Source: UBA8389 sp035719105 (GTDB lineage: Bacteria > Bacteroidota > Bacteroidia > Bacteroidales > UBA1402). Taken from it: a stretch of DNA of 64,000 nt. Location: positions 744,001-808,000 of the forward strand of contig DASTGN010000004.1 in assembly GCA_035719105.1 (NCBI GenBank), in the 5' to 3' direction. Made by a program: the position numbers and the translations under genes. The notes below the pieces were generated by a model, which was not told the DNA's origin, searched no databases, and was given only the letters and a program-made list of their open reading frames with translations. This document shows positions 15,276 through 24,477 of the stretch, piece by piece (position 1 is the first letter of the stretch; each line of letters starts with the position of its first letter).

Positions 15276-17185
15276 TGATGAGTTATACTGTTTTCATAGT
15301 CATTTTGCCTTTCCTCATGTTCCTCTTTCTGGGACTGATGGACACCAAACTAAAACCCAAAGTGGCCGGTTTGATTGGTACCCTTGGCTTGGCCACCGTT
15401 GCCGTTCTTTCGTACATCACTGCTTTTATTTACTTTTTCCAGGTAGGAAAGATCGATGATGTTTGGCAGCCCATTACCGCTTTGAATTTCAATTGGTTGC
15501 AAGTAACGGAAAAATTGCATATCGACCTCGGCATCTTGCTGGATCCCATTTCAGTAATGATGTTGGTAGTCATTTCGACGGTTTCGTTGATGGTTCACAT
15601 CTATTCATTAGGCTACATGCATGGTGAAAAAGGTTTCCAACGTTATTATGCGTTGCTATCTCTTTTTTCATTCTCCATGCTGGGTCTGGTTGTCGCCACC
15701 AACATTTTCCAAATGTACATTTTCTGGGAATTGGTAGGGGTGTCATCATACTCACTGATCGGTTTCTACTATACCAAACCTTCAGCGGTGGCTGCTTCTA
15801 AAAAAGCGTTTATCGTGACCCGTTTTGCAGATATGTTCTTCCTGATAGGTATTTTAGTACTTTCCTATTATACCGGAACGTTCAGTTTTGCAGAACTCTG
15901 CAATCCAACAGGTCCTGTTTTAGGAACCACCATCGGTGATACTTTTATGGGCTGGTCGGTTGTTTCTTGGGCCATGATGCTCATCTTCATGGGAGGAGCC
16001 GGTAAATCGGCCATGCTACCGTTCCACATCTGGTTGCCAGACGCCATGGAAGGTCCAACGCCTGTGTCTGCCTTGATCCATGCTGCAACGATGGTTGTCG
16101 CCGGTGTTTTCTTAGTGGCACGTTTCTTCCCTGTCTATTATTTCGGAGCCCCCGATGTATTGACCATTATTTCTTACGTAGGCGCTGCCACTGCTTTATT
16201 CGCAGCGGTCATCGCTTGTACACAGACTGACATCAAACGGGTGCTTGCGTTTTCCACCATATCGCAAATTGCTTTCATGATTACCTCTTTGGGGGTTTCC
16301 AACTACGGTGGTGAACACGGTCTGGGTTATATGGCTTCCATGTTCCATCTGTTTACACACGCTTTCTTCAAAGCGCTGTTGTTCCTTGGTGCTGGTGCTG
16401 TCATTCATGCAGTTCACAGCAATGAAATGAAGGACATGGGCGGCTTGCGTAAGTTTCTACCCATCACGAACATCACGTTTTTGATTGCCTGTCTCTCCAT
16501 TGCCGGTATTCCGCCGTTTTCAGGTTTCTTCAGTAAAGATGAGATCATGGTGGCCGCATTCGAAAAGGATAAGATTATTTTCGGTATTCTATACTTCACG
16601 GCAGGGTTGACCGCATTTTATATGTTCCGCCTGTATTACCGTATTTTCTGGGGTGACAGTAACAAAGAGTACCATCACAAACCACACGAAGCCGGTTTGA
16701 ACATGACTCTTCCACTTATTTTCCTGGCATTGCTTACCTGCGTGACCGGTTTCATACCCTTCGGAACATTGGTTTCTTCCAATGGTGAACCTTTTGTAAC
16801 CCATATTGACTGGTTGGTTGCCTCTTTGAGTGTTGGTGTCGGTGTGGTTGGTATCATTATTGCCACAGTGATGTACCTCAAGAAGAATTCGAAGCCTGAA
16901 ACGATGGAAGTCGCTTTGAAGCCCCTCTACAAGGCTTCTTATAACAAATTCTGGTTCGACGAAGCTTGGCTTTTCGCCACTAAGAAAATCGTATTTGCAA
17001 GAATTTCCAAACCAATCGCATGGTTTGATCGTCACTTGGTGGACGGCTTTATGAATGCCCTTTCAACTGTGACTAACTGGACTTCCCGCAAAATCAAGGT
17101 GGTTCAGTCCGGAGAAATTCAGGATTATGCCTTGGCCTTCTTCATTGGCGCCTTGGTCATCGCTGCCTTGGTCATTTTTGTATAA
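15275..17185 (+). CDS. nuoL: NADH-quinone oxidoreductase subunit L
   Basis: A 636-residue antiporter-like subunit at the distal end of the membrane arm, with the long amphipathic transverse helix expected in its last 120 residues and a final membrane anchor (LAFFIGALVIAALVIFV). The proton-channel motif WLPDAMEGPTPVSALIHAAT and the key Glu in FWELVGVSSY are visible. The ATG overlapping the nuoK stop gives the normal N-terminus; a second ATG follows immediately. Confidence 0.96.
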   Translation: MMSYTVFIVILPFLMFLFLGLMDTKLKPKVAGLIGTLGLATVAVLSYITAFIYFFQVGKIDDVWQPITALNFNWLQVTEKLHIDLGILLDPISVMMLVVISTVSLMVHIYSLGYMHGEKGFQRYYALLSLFSFSMLGLVVATNIFQMYIFWELVGVSSYSLIGFYYTKPSAVAASKKAFIVTRFADMFFLIGILVLSYYTGTFSFAELCNPTGPVLGTTIGDTFMGWSVVSWAMMLIFMGGAGKSAMLPFHIWLPDAMEGPTPVSALIHAATMVVAGVFLVARFFPVYYFGAPDVLTIISYVGAATALFAAVIACTQTDIKRVLAFSTISQIAFMITSLGVSNYGGEHGLGYMASMFHLFTHAFFKALLFLGAGAVIHAVHSNEMKDMGGLRKFLPITNITFLIACLSIAGIPPFSGFFSKDEIMVAAFEKDKIIFGILYFTAGLTAFYMFRLYYRIFWGDSNKEYHHKPHEAGLNMTLPLIFLALLTCVTGFIPFGTLVSSNGEPFVTHIDWLVASLSVGVGVVGIIIATVMYLKKNSKPETMEVALKPLYKASYNKFWFDEAWLFATKKIVFARISKPIAWFDRHLVDGFMNALSTVTNWTSRKIKVVQSGEIQDYALAFFIGALVIAALVIFV

Positions 17186-17223
17186 CGGTAAGCTAATAAC
17201 GAATAAATTAAACCATACAGGAT

Positions 17224-18705
17224 ATGAACTTTCTTTCATTGTTTGTCCTTATACCCACGTTGATGTTGCTGGCATTTATGCCATGTAAGAACAACATGCG
17301 TGCCATCCGAACGGTTGCGGTGTCCGGAGCATCCTTGTTGCTGATCCTTTCGGTCTATACGCTGGTTGCTTTCCTGAACGCTCGCGCTGCAGGCGATACC
17401 TCACAGATGCTGTTTATGGCTGATGCGATGTGGTATCCGTCTTTAAATATCCATTATTCCGTTGGGGTGGATGGAATTTCAGTAGCTATGTTGTTACTCT
17501 CTTCCTTCATCGTTTTCACTGGCGTTTTTGCTTCCTGGAACATGAATCCGCTCCCCAAAGAGTTCTTCATGTGGTTTTCCTTGTTGGCAATCGGGGTGTA
17601 CGGATTCTTTATTTCAATCGACCTGTTTACCATGGTGCTCTTTTACGAAGTCGCTCTGATACCCATGTATTTGCTCATCGGTCTCTGGGGAACTGGTAAG
17701 AAAGAGTATTCAGCCATGAAGTTGACATTGATGTTGATGGGTGGCTCTGCTTTCATGATTTTGGGTGTATTGGGAATCTATTTCAGTTCCAATGCTCCCG
17801 TTCATACATTCAACTTGTTGGAAATTGCCAAGGCTGGTATACCGCTTAACCTCCAATATTATTTCTTCCCGCTTACATTCGTTGGTTTCGGTGTGCTGGG
17901 TGCTATGTTTCCTTTCCATACTTGGTCTCCCGATGGTCACGCTTCTGCTCCGACTGCCGTTTCCATGTTGCACGCAGGGGTACTGATGAAACTGGGGGGG
18001 TACGGTTGTTTCCGCATCGCGATTTTCTTGATGCCTCAAGCGGCCCATGAACTTTCTTGGATTTTCCTCATTCTGACCGGTATCTCAGTTGTTTATGGTG
18101 CTTTTGGCGCTGTGGTTCAAACCGACCTCAAATACATCAACGCTTATTCTTCCGTTTCTCACTGCGGTTTGGTCCTTTTCGCCATTCTGATGTTGAACGA
18201 AACGGCTACCACGGGTGCGGTCATGCAAATGCTTTCCCACGGTTTGATGACAGCCCTCTTCTTTGCCTTGATCGGTATGATTTACGGTAGAACCCATACT
18301 CGCGACATCCGTGAAATGGGTGGTCTGATGAAAATCATGCCTTTCCTTTCTGTCGCTTATGTGATTGCAGGGTTAGCTTCCTTGGGTCTTCCTGGTTTGA
18401 GTGGTTTCGTTTCTGAAATGACTATTTTCATCGGTTCGTTCCAACACGACGACATGTTCCATCGCGTCTTCACCATTGTAGCAGTTTCTTCCATTGTTAT
18501 CACGGCGGTTTATATCCTTCGGGTAGTCGGCAAGATTCTTTATGGCTCCGTCGTGGACAAACACCATGAAAGCCTTACGGATGCAACTTGGTTTGAACGC
18601 ATTGCTGTGGTCACTTTGATTGTGTGCATTGCCGGCATCGGTATGTACCCAAGCTTTATTTCCGACTTGATTCACAACAGCCTGGCTTACATGACAGCTT
18701 GGTAA
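17224..18705 (+). CDS. nuoM: NADH-quinone oxidoreductase subunit M
   Basis: A 493-residue antiporter-like subunit of the membrane arm with about 14 helices. The conserved Glu of helix 5 is in LFYEVALIPMYLLIG, and the broken-helix channel motif is WSPDGHASAPTAVSMLHAGV. A 38-base gap separates it from nuoL. Same strand, no terminator in between. Confidence 0.96.
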   Translation: MNFLSLFVLIPTLMLLAFMPCKNNMRAIRTVAVSGASLLLILSVYTLVAFLNARAAGDTSQMLFMADAMWYPSLNIHYSVGVDGISVAMLLLSSFIVFTGVFASWNMNPLPKEFFMWFSLLAIGVYGFFISIDLFTMVLFYEVALIPMYLLIGLWGTGKKEYSAMKLTLMLMGGSAFMILGVLGIYFSSNAPVHTFNLLEIAKAGIPLNLQYYFFPLTFVGFGVLGAMFPFHTWSPDGHASAPTAVSMLHAGVLMKLGGYGCFRIAIFLMPQAAHELSWIFLILTGISVVYGAFGAVVQTDLKYINAYSSVSHCGLVLFAILMLNETATTGAVMQMLSHGLMTALFFALIGMIYGRTHTRDIREMGGLMKIMPFLSVAYVIAGLASLGLPGLSGFVSEMTIFIGSFQHDDMFHRVFTIVAVSSIVITAVYILRVVGKILYGSVVDKHHESLTDATWFERIAVVTLIVCIAGIGMYPSFISDLIHNSLAYMTAW

Positions 18706-18741
18706 TTAGAAACGAAAGATTAATCGAATAACATTTATACA

Positions 18742-20163
18742 ATGGATTTAAGCAATTATTTGTTGATGAAACAGGAAATGTCACTGATGGTGGTGTTTCT
18801 GATTCTGATGGTGTACGATCTGTTCGCTTCGGAAAACGGTCGGAAGTGGCTTCAACCTTTAGGTGTTGTGCTGTTTTTGGTGCACACGGTTCTGGGCTTC
18901 CTGCCAAATGCAACAGGTTCTTCCTTCGCAGGCATGTATGTTTCAGGAGCGGCTGAAGTGGCTATCAAGAACATTTTAAATGTAGGTGTCCTCCTGATGT
19001 TTTTGCAAGCCAATGGTTGGCTGGGCAAACCAGAAAGTTCCTTCAAGCGGGGTGAGTTCTTCATATTGACGCTGTTGACGTTGTTTGGCATGTATCTGAT
19101 GATTTCCTCAGGTAATTTCATGTTGTTCTACATCGGTCTTGAAACGGCATCTCTGCCTATGGCTGCCTTGGTTGCTTTTGAGAAATTTCAAAAGAACTCG
19201 GCCGAAGCTGGTGCTAAATATGTATTCAACGCTGTATTTTCTTCTGCCATTTTATTGTTCGGAACATCCTTGCTGTACGGCGCTATGGGCTCCTTGTACT
19301 ACGATGATCTTACCATGTCATTGATATCCAATCCGTTGGTTATTCTGTCCATGGTATTTATCCTGGTTGGATTGTTTTTCAAAATTTCGCTGGTTCCATT
19401 TCATTTCTGGACTCCAGACGTTTATCAAGGTGCTCCCACAACAATCACAGCTTACCTGTCCACCATTTCCAAAGGTGCTGCCGTTTTTGCGTTGATGTCT
19501 CTTTTGTACAAGGTTTTCGGCAATATGGTCTTTGAATGGCATGCCATCCTCTGGTGGGTGATCGTTATCACCATCACGATTGGTAATATTTTTGCCATGC
19601 GTCAAAAGAATCTGAAGCGTTTCCTTGCTTTTTCTTCTGTTTCACAGGCTGGTTACATCGCTTTAAGCGTAATGGCCGGAACACCGCAAGGAATGGCTTC
19701 CACCATGTACTACATTCTGGTGTACATATTCTCTAACATGGCTGCCTTCGGGGTGATTTCTGCCATTGAAAATAAAACCGGCAAAATGGAAATGACCGAT
19801 TATAATGGTCTGTATAAAACCAACCCGAACTTGGCAATTGTCATGATGATTGCTTTGTTTTCGCTTGGTGGTATACCTCCAACGGCAGGTTTCTTCAGTA
19901 AATTCTATGTGTTCATGGCAGCTTCTGCCGAACACGAATACGTCTTGGTGTTCATTGCTTTGCTTAATACCATTATTTCTCTGTATTACTACCTCTTGGT
20001 AGTCAAGGCTATGTTCATCAATGCTAGCGAACATCCTATAGAAAAATTCTCCAGCGACGGTTATATGAAAATCTCGTTGGTAATTTGCCTCGTAGGTTTG
20101 ATCGTGCTGGGTTTCACCAGCGGCATCTACGAATACCTCAACGCAGTAGGATTCGGAATTTAA
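18742..20163 (+). CDS. nuoN: NADH-quinone oxidoreductase subunit N
   Basis: The third antiporter-like subunit (473 residues) and last gene of the operon. The channel motif FWTPDVYQGAPTTITAYLS and the helix 5 Glu in FYIGLETASLPMAALV are present. The strong hairpin just after the stop ends the transcription unit, so the complex is encoded as A-B-CD-H-I-J-K-L-M-N with no E, F or G. Confidence 0.96.
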   Translation: MDLSNYLLMKQEMSLMVVFLILMVYDLFASENGRKWLQPLGVVLFLVHTVLGFLPNATGSSFAGMYVSGAAEVAIKNILNVGVLLMFLQANGWLGKPESSFKRGEFFILTLLTLFGMYLMISSGNFMLFYIGLETASLPMAALVAFEKFQKNSAEAGAKYVFNAVFSSAILLFGTSLLYGAMGSLYYDDLTMSLISNPLVILSMVFILVGLFFKISLVPFHFWTPDVYQGAPTTITAYLSTISKGAAVFALMSLLYKVFGNMVFEWHAILWWVIVITITIGNIFAMRQKNLKRFLAFSSVSQAGYIALSVMAGTPQGMASTMYYILVYIFSNMAAFGVISAIENKTGKMEMTDYNGLYKTNPNLAIVMMIALFSLGGIPPTAGFFSKFYVFMAASAEHEYVLVFIALLNTIISLYYYLLVVKAMFINASEHPIEKFSSDGYMKISLVICLVGLIVLGFTSGIYEYLNAVGFGI

Positions 20164-20185
20164 AATCAGGAGTTTTTCTTTATGC

Positions 20186-20228
20186 AAGAAGCGCCACGGT
20201 CATTGGATCGATGGCGCTTCTTTATTTT
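20186..20228 (+). terminator. Terminator of the nuo operon
   Basis: Stem AAGAAGCGCCA / TGGCGCTTCTT around a 15-base loop, followed by TATTTTG. The same hairpin lies past the end of murF on the other strand, but with a poorer T-tail. Confidence 0.85.
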
Positions 20229-20260
20229 GTTGAATGACAAGATGCCATTATGTAGGCCTA

Positions 20261-21553
20261 TTACAGGAACGGAACGAGCGATTCCAGCTGATTTCCTCTT
20301 GATCCTTTGATCAAAATGGTATAACCCTGTAAAGGTTGTTCGGTCAGATAGGAAATGAATTTCTCAGCTGTTTCAAAAACAGGGTAGTCGCTGCCTGCTT
20401 TCATGAATTCCGGGCCTATTAGAAAGACTCGGTCGAAACTGATTTCAGCCAAGTGGAAAGCGAGTCGTTTGTGCTCTTCTTCGCTGAGTTCACCGAGTTC
20501 TTTCATACTGCCTAATATCACTGCTTTACGAGGTGCATCGTATTGTTCGAAATTTTGTATTGCTGCCGACATGCTGGTCGGATTGGCGTTGTAAGCATCG
20601 ATAACCAAAGTGTTCTGCTCCGTCTGTTTAAGTTGAGAGCGGTTGTTGCTCGGTACGTATTCCTGCAATGCAAGGGAAATCTGCTCGGTTGGAACACCGA
20701 AGTACATCCCGACACAGACTGCGGCTAGTGCATTTTCCAAATTGTAGGAACCGATCAGATTCGTCTGAGCCTCATGAACGTGTGAGTCGTAGTCGCTGAA
20801 CCAACGAAGTTTAAGGAAGGGTGAACAAGTAATGGTTTCGCCCCAAAGTGGATAACCGGCTTTGGTTGCGTATTTGATTTCATCGATTCCTTTGGCAATG
20901 CTTCGCAGATATGGGTTTTCCATGTTGATGAAAATCTTTCCTCTTTTGGCCCTCAGGTAGTCGTAGAGCTCTCCTTTGGTGCGAATGACGCCTTCGAAAG
21001 AGCCGAATCCTTCCAGATGGGCTTTCCCCACATTTGTAATCAATCCAAAGTCAGGGTCGGCGATTTCCACCAGTTCTTTGATTTCTCCCGGGTGGTTGGC
21101 GCCCATTTCGATGACGGCGATTTCGTGTTCCGGTTTCAATCTCAAAAGAGTTAACGGAACTCCAATGTGATTGTTCAAATTGCCTTGAGTATATAATAAA
21201 TTGAATTTCTTACAAAGAACGGATGCCATGAGTTCCTTCGTGGTGGTTTTTCCGTTGGTGCCGGTAATGCCGATGACTGGAATGTTGCATTGTTTACGGT
21301 GATGGGCGGCTAAACCTTGAAGGGTTTTAAGGCAATCCTCTACCAGTAGGATACGAGGATCGGTCACTGATTCGAGTTCATCCACTACCGCAAAGCTGGA
21401 ACCCAGTTCGAGTGCTTGCCTGGCAAAATGATTTCCGTTGAAGTTCTCACCTTTTAGGGCGATGAACAGGGAGCCTGTTGGGCAGTTCCTGCTGTCGGTG
21501 GTGACGGTGGAATGTTTTTTGTAGATCTCGTACAGTTCGGTAATGGTGGTCAT
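20261..21553 (-). CDS. murF: UDP-N-acetylmuramoyl-tripeptide--D-alanyl-D-alanine ligase
   Basis: Adds D-Ala-D-Ala to UDP-MurNAc-tripeptide, the last cytoplasmic step of peptidoglycan precursor synthesis. The 430 residues contain the P-loop GITGTNGKTTTKEL (residues 95-108), the central ligase domain with EMGANHPGEI, and the C-terminal domain with NANPTSMSAAI. The start at 21553 was chosen because the -7 element at 21572-21579 sits directly upstream, excluding a longer frame. Mur genes otherwise sit in the dcw cluster; here murF is isolated, an arrangement seen in some Bacteroidota. Confidence 0.95.
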   Translation of the reverse strand: MTTITELYEIYKKHSTVTTDSRNCPTGSLFIALKGENFNGNHFARQALELGSSFAVVDELESVTDPRILLVEDCLKTLQGLAAHHRKQCNIPVIGITGTNGKTTTKELMASVLCKKFNLLYTQGNLNNHIGVPLTLLRLKPEHEIAVIEMGANHPGEIKELVEIADPDFGLITNVGKAHLEGFGSFEGVIRTKGELYDYLRAKRGKIFINMENPYLRSIAKGIDEIKYATKAGYPLWGETITCSPFLKLRWFSDYDSHVHEAQTNLIGSYNLENALAAVCVGMYFGVPTEQISLALQEYVPSNNRSQLKQTEQNTLVIDAYNANPTSMSAAIQNFEQYDAPRKAVILGSMKELGELSEEEHKRLAFHLAEISFDRVFLIGPEFMKAGSDYPVFETAEKFISYLTEQPLQGYTILIKGSRGNQLESLVPFL

Positions 21554-21571
21554 GGCCAATATTTTTATCAA

Positions 21572-21579
21572 CAAAAATA
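21572..21579 (-). promoter_or_regulatory. -7 element (TATTTTTG) for murF
   Basis: TAnnTTTG match 18 bases before the ATG on the minus strand. Decides the start. Confidence 0.55.
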
Positions 21580-21649
21580 CAGATTAATTTGAGATAAGTG
21601 GACAGGCGTATAAATTTTCGCTACAAGCTCATTTTAATATGTTTTTTTG

Positions 21650-21657
21650 TACATTTG
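21650..21657 (+). promoter_or_regulatory. -7 element (TACATTTG) for folP-cdaA
   Basis: TAnnTTTG match 55 bases before the folP ATG at 21713. It rules out the in-frame start at 21647, which would overlap it. Confidence 0.6.
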
Positions 21658-21712
21658 TCCAAAGAGCCCGCTTAATACGCCTTTTGCACAGTTGTCTTTC
21701 CCACATTTGATT

Positions 21713-22573
21713 ATGCAATTTTCAGGACAATCATTTACCATCAATATAAAGGGTCGCCTTATGGACCTGAGTGTTCCCAAAGTGATGGGAATTCTGAACG
21801 TGACCCCAGATTCGTTTTTTTCGAGCAGTCGCTACATGTCTGAAGAAGGCATTTTATTCCGTGCAAGCCAGATTATTGACGATGGTGCCGATATCCTGGA
21901 TGTGGGAGCTTGTTCCACGCGGCCGGGTATTGAACTGGTTTCTGAAGAAGAGGAATTGCTTCGATTGCGCTTGGCTTTGCACCTTATCCGCAAACGTTGG
22001 CCCAATATGCCCATTTCTGTGGATACTTTTCGTGCCAGGGTTGCCGAAGTGGTGGTGACAGAGTTTGGTGCGGACATCATCAACGACATTTCAGGTGGAG
22101 ACCTGGATCCAGCGATGTTTCAAACTGTTGCGAAACTGCAAGTGCCCTATATCCTGATGCACATGCAAGGTACGCCGGGGACCATGCAAATGCAGCCGCA
22201 ATACGATGATATGATGACGGAAATCTGTCAGTACTTTTCTAAAAGGGTGGAGATTTTGAGAAGCCTAGGGGTGAATGATATCATTTTGGACCCGGGATTC
22301 GGCTTCGGAAAGACGTTGGATCACAACTATGAATTGCTTAGGAGATTCGATGAATTCGAACTGTTTGGTTTACCGCTTTTAGCTGGTTTGTCTCGCAAGT
22401 CCATGATTTATAAAAATTTAGGAGTCAATCCAGAGCAATCTCTAAACGGAACCAGCATCCTGAATACCTTAGCTTTGACCGGAGGCGCCAACATCCTTCG
22501 GGTACACGACATTAAAGAAGCGTTGGAATGCGTGAAACTGGTACAAACCTGTAAAACCTCCGGCCTATGCTGA
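21713..22573 (+). CDS. folP: Dihydropteroate synthase
   Basis: Joins p-aminobenzoate to dihydropterin pyrophosphate in folate synthesis and is the target of sulfonamides. The 286 residues contain the pterin-site motif VMGILNVTPDSFF, the DVGACSTRPG loop (usually DIGGESTRPG, so a variant), and the DPGFGFGK loop. The stop overlaps the cdaA start by 7 bases, coupling the two genes. This folP-cdaA pairing recurs in Bacteroidota. Confidence 0.95.
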   Translation: MQFSGQSFTINIKGRLMDLSVPKVMGILNVTPDSFFSSSRYMSEEGILFRASQIIDDGADILDVGACSTRPGIELVSEEEELLRLRLALHLIRKRWPNMPISVDTFRARVAEVVVTEFGADIINDISGGDLDPAMFQTVAKLQVPYILMHMQGTPGTMQMQPQYDDMMTEICQYFSKRVEILRSLGVNDIILDPGFGFGKTLDHNYELLRRFDEFELFGLPLLAGLSRKSMIYKNLGVNPEQSLNGTSILNTLALTGGANILRVHDIKEALECVKLVQTCKTSGLC

Positions 22574-23337
22574 TCATGCCCAATCTGAAAGATATCATTG
22601 ACATTCTGTTGGTGGCATTTCTTCTGTACGCTACGTTCAAAATTATGAAAAGTTCGGGGGCACTTTCCATTTTTACGGGAATTCTCTCCTTTGTAGCTGT
22701 TTGGGTATTGGTTTCTTATGTGTTCGAAATGCGCCTGATGGGTGCCATTATGAACAAATTCATCAGTGTAGGTGCCATAGCGCTGATTGTACTTTTTCAA
22801 AACGAAATACGTCGGTTCCTGGTTATGTTGGGATCGAGACGCCGTTGGCAAATCATCGGACGTTTTTTTACACAAAAGAAGCTTCCCAAAGACAAATCGG
22901 ATGCTTTCATCATGCAAATTGTCCTTTCTTGTCAGGAATTCTCCAAGAAAAAAACGGGAGCACTTATCATTTTGGAAGGTAATACCTATCTTGGTGAATA
23001 CATTCATTCTGGTGAACGTTTGGATGCTGTGTTGAGCGGTCAATTGTTGCAAAACATTTTTTTCAAGAACAGCCCGTTGCACGACGGAGCAGTGATCATT
23101 TCTGATTATCGGATCAAGGCTGCCGCCTGCATCTTGCCGGTGGCTCATGATGACAACTTACCCAAAAATCTGGGGCTCAGACATCGAGCTGCATTGGGCA
23201 TTTCTCAAGTTACCGATGCAATGGCCATTGTGGTTTCCGAAGAAAGCGGTATCATCAGTTTGGCCTACATGGGTGAACTGAAACGCCATCTTAAAATTGA
23301 AGATCTCGAACGTTTTTTAGCTGAAAAAATCGTCTAA
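22567..23337 (+). CDS. cdaA: Diadenylate cyclase (c-di-AMP synthase)
   Basis: Condenses two ATP into cyclic di-AMP, a second messenger governing potassium balance and wall stress. It is a CdaA-type membrane enzyme: three transmembrane helices in residues 5-80 and a DAC domain with DGAVII (173-178) and RHRAAL (205-210), the two catalytic signatures. The 256-residue length is typical. No regulator (CdaR) or GlmM lies beside it. The first ATG overlaps folP; a third ATG nine bases later is an alternative. It is followed by a 110-base gap before pta. Confidence 0.94.
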   Translation: MLIMPNLKDIIDILLVAFLLYATFKIMKSSGALSIFTGILSFVAVWVLVSYVFEMRLMGAIMNKFISVGAIALIVLFQNEIRRFLVMLGSRRRWQIIGRFFTQKKLPKDKSDAFIMQIVLSCQEFSKKKTGALIILEGNTYLGEYIHSGERLDAVLSGQLLQNIFFKNSPLHDGAVIISDYRIKAAACILPVAHDDNLPKNLGLRHRAALGISQVTDAMAIVVSEESGIISLAYMGELKRHLKIEDLERFLAEKIV

Positions 23338-23380
23338 TCATTTTGTAAAGAAAATTGGCAGGATTTTTGTAAAATCACTC

Positions 23381-23419
23381 ATTTTGCTATCTCTATATTG
23401 CAAAATAGGTGTATCTTTG
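23381..23419 (+). promoter_or_regulatory. pta promoter region with a 7-bp dyad
   Basis: The -7 element TATCTTTG (23412-23419) is preceded by the inverted repeat ATTTTGC (23381-23387) / GCAAAAT (23400-23406), which would cover the -33 position and spacer. Two direct copies of TTTTGTAAA lie farther upstream (23341 and 23365). Confidence 0.5.
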
Positions 23420-23448
23420 CACCCGATATTTAACCCGTTAGAACAAAA

Positions 23449-24456
23449 ATGGACCTTTTACAAAACATGCTTTTACGCGCGCAGGCAAATCCTCAGCGTA
23501 TCGTTCTTCCCGAAGGAACTGAAATTCGTACTTTAATGGCTGCCAATCAAATTCTCGGCATGCAGGCAGCTCAAATCATATTAATCGGAAACCCAGATGA
23601 AATCAAGCATCTGGCAACTGAGAACGGTCTAAAAAACATTGAAAACGCGACTGTGGTTGATCCCAAAAACCACGATAAAAAAGAAGTCTATACCAACTTA
23701 TTGGTGGAACTTCGCAAAAGCAAAGGGATGACATACGAACAAGCTTCCATATTGACGGAAGATCCCTTGTTCTTGGCTTGCCTGATGATTAAAAACGGTG
23801 ATGCAGATGGGGAAGTGGCCGGTGCCAGAAATACAACGGGCAATGTACTACGTCCAGCATTCCAAATTGTGAAAACTTTACCAGGAATCAGCGTGGTTTC
23901 AGGTGCTTTTCTGATGTTTCTCAAAAATAAATCGTACGGTGAAGAAGGATTGATGGTATTTGCCGATTGCGCCGTTCACCCCAATCCAACCGCTCCCGAA
24001 TTGGCTCAAATAGCCATTTCAACCGCTCAAACAGCCAGAAGCATCGCAGGCTTTGAACCTAGAGTCGGCATGTTGAGTTTTTCTACTAAAGGCAGCGCTA
24101 AGCACGAAATGGTTGACAAAGTAGTGGAAGCTACCCGCATAGCCAAGGAAATGGAACCCGCCCTCCAAATTGACGGAGAACTGCAAGCCGATGCCGCTTT
24201 GGTTCCAGATGTAGCTGCCAGCAAAGCACCGGGCAGCACTGTAGCAGGCAAGGCTAACGTTTTAGTATTCCCGACACTGGAAACAGGAAACATCGCCTAC
24301 AAACTCGTACAACGTTTGGCCGAAGCAGAGGCTGTAGGCCCCATTCTTCAAGGTATGGCTGCTCCGATCAACGATCTTTCGCGCGGATGTTCCGTGGATG
24401 ATGTCTACAAAATGGTTATCATCACTTCCAATCAGGCAATAGGTATTAAGAAATAG
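23449..24456 (+). CDS. pta: Phosphate acetyltransferase
   Basis: Converts acetyl-CoA and phosphate to acetyl phosphate. The 335 residues represent the catalytic domain only, without the N-terminal DRTGG regulatory region found in enterobacterial Pta. Landmarks include RIVLPEGTEIRTLMAA, GDADGEVAGARNTTGN and PTLETGNIAYKLVQRL. It is followed after 21 bases by ackA in the same operon, completing acetyl-CoA to acetate with ATP formation. Confidence 0.96.
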   Translation: MDLLQNMLLRAQANPQRIVLPEGTEIRTLMAANQILGMQAAQIILIGNPDEIKHLATENGLKNIENATVVDPKNHDKKEVYTNLLVELRKSKGMTYEQASILTEDPLFLACLMIKNGDADGEVAGARNTTGNVLRPAFQIVKTLPGISVVSGAFLMFLKNKSYGEEGLMVFADCAVHPNPTAPELAQIAISTAQTARSIAGFEPRVGMLSFSTKGSAKHEMVDKVVEATRIAKEMEPALQIDGELQADAALVPDVAASKAPGSTVAGKANVLVFPTLETGNIAYKLVQRLAEAEAVGPILQGMAAPINDLSRGCSVDDVYKMVIITSNQAIGIKK

Positions 24457-24477
24457 GTTAACAAAAATTCGACAAAC

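Noticed and set aside
19663..20187. 174-codon minus-strand frame over nuoN
   Set aside because: Antisense to the conserved membrane helices of nuoN, His- and Gln-rich composition typical of a shadow frame.
22408..23148. 246-codon antisense open frame across folP and cdaA
   Set aside because: It lies opposite two certain genes, has no family-like motif and starts and ends at arbitrary places; such long shadows arise from codon bias.
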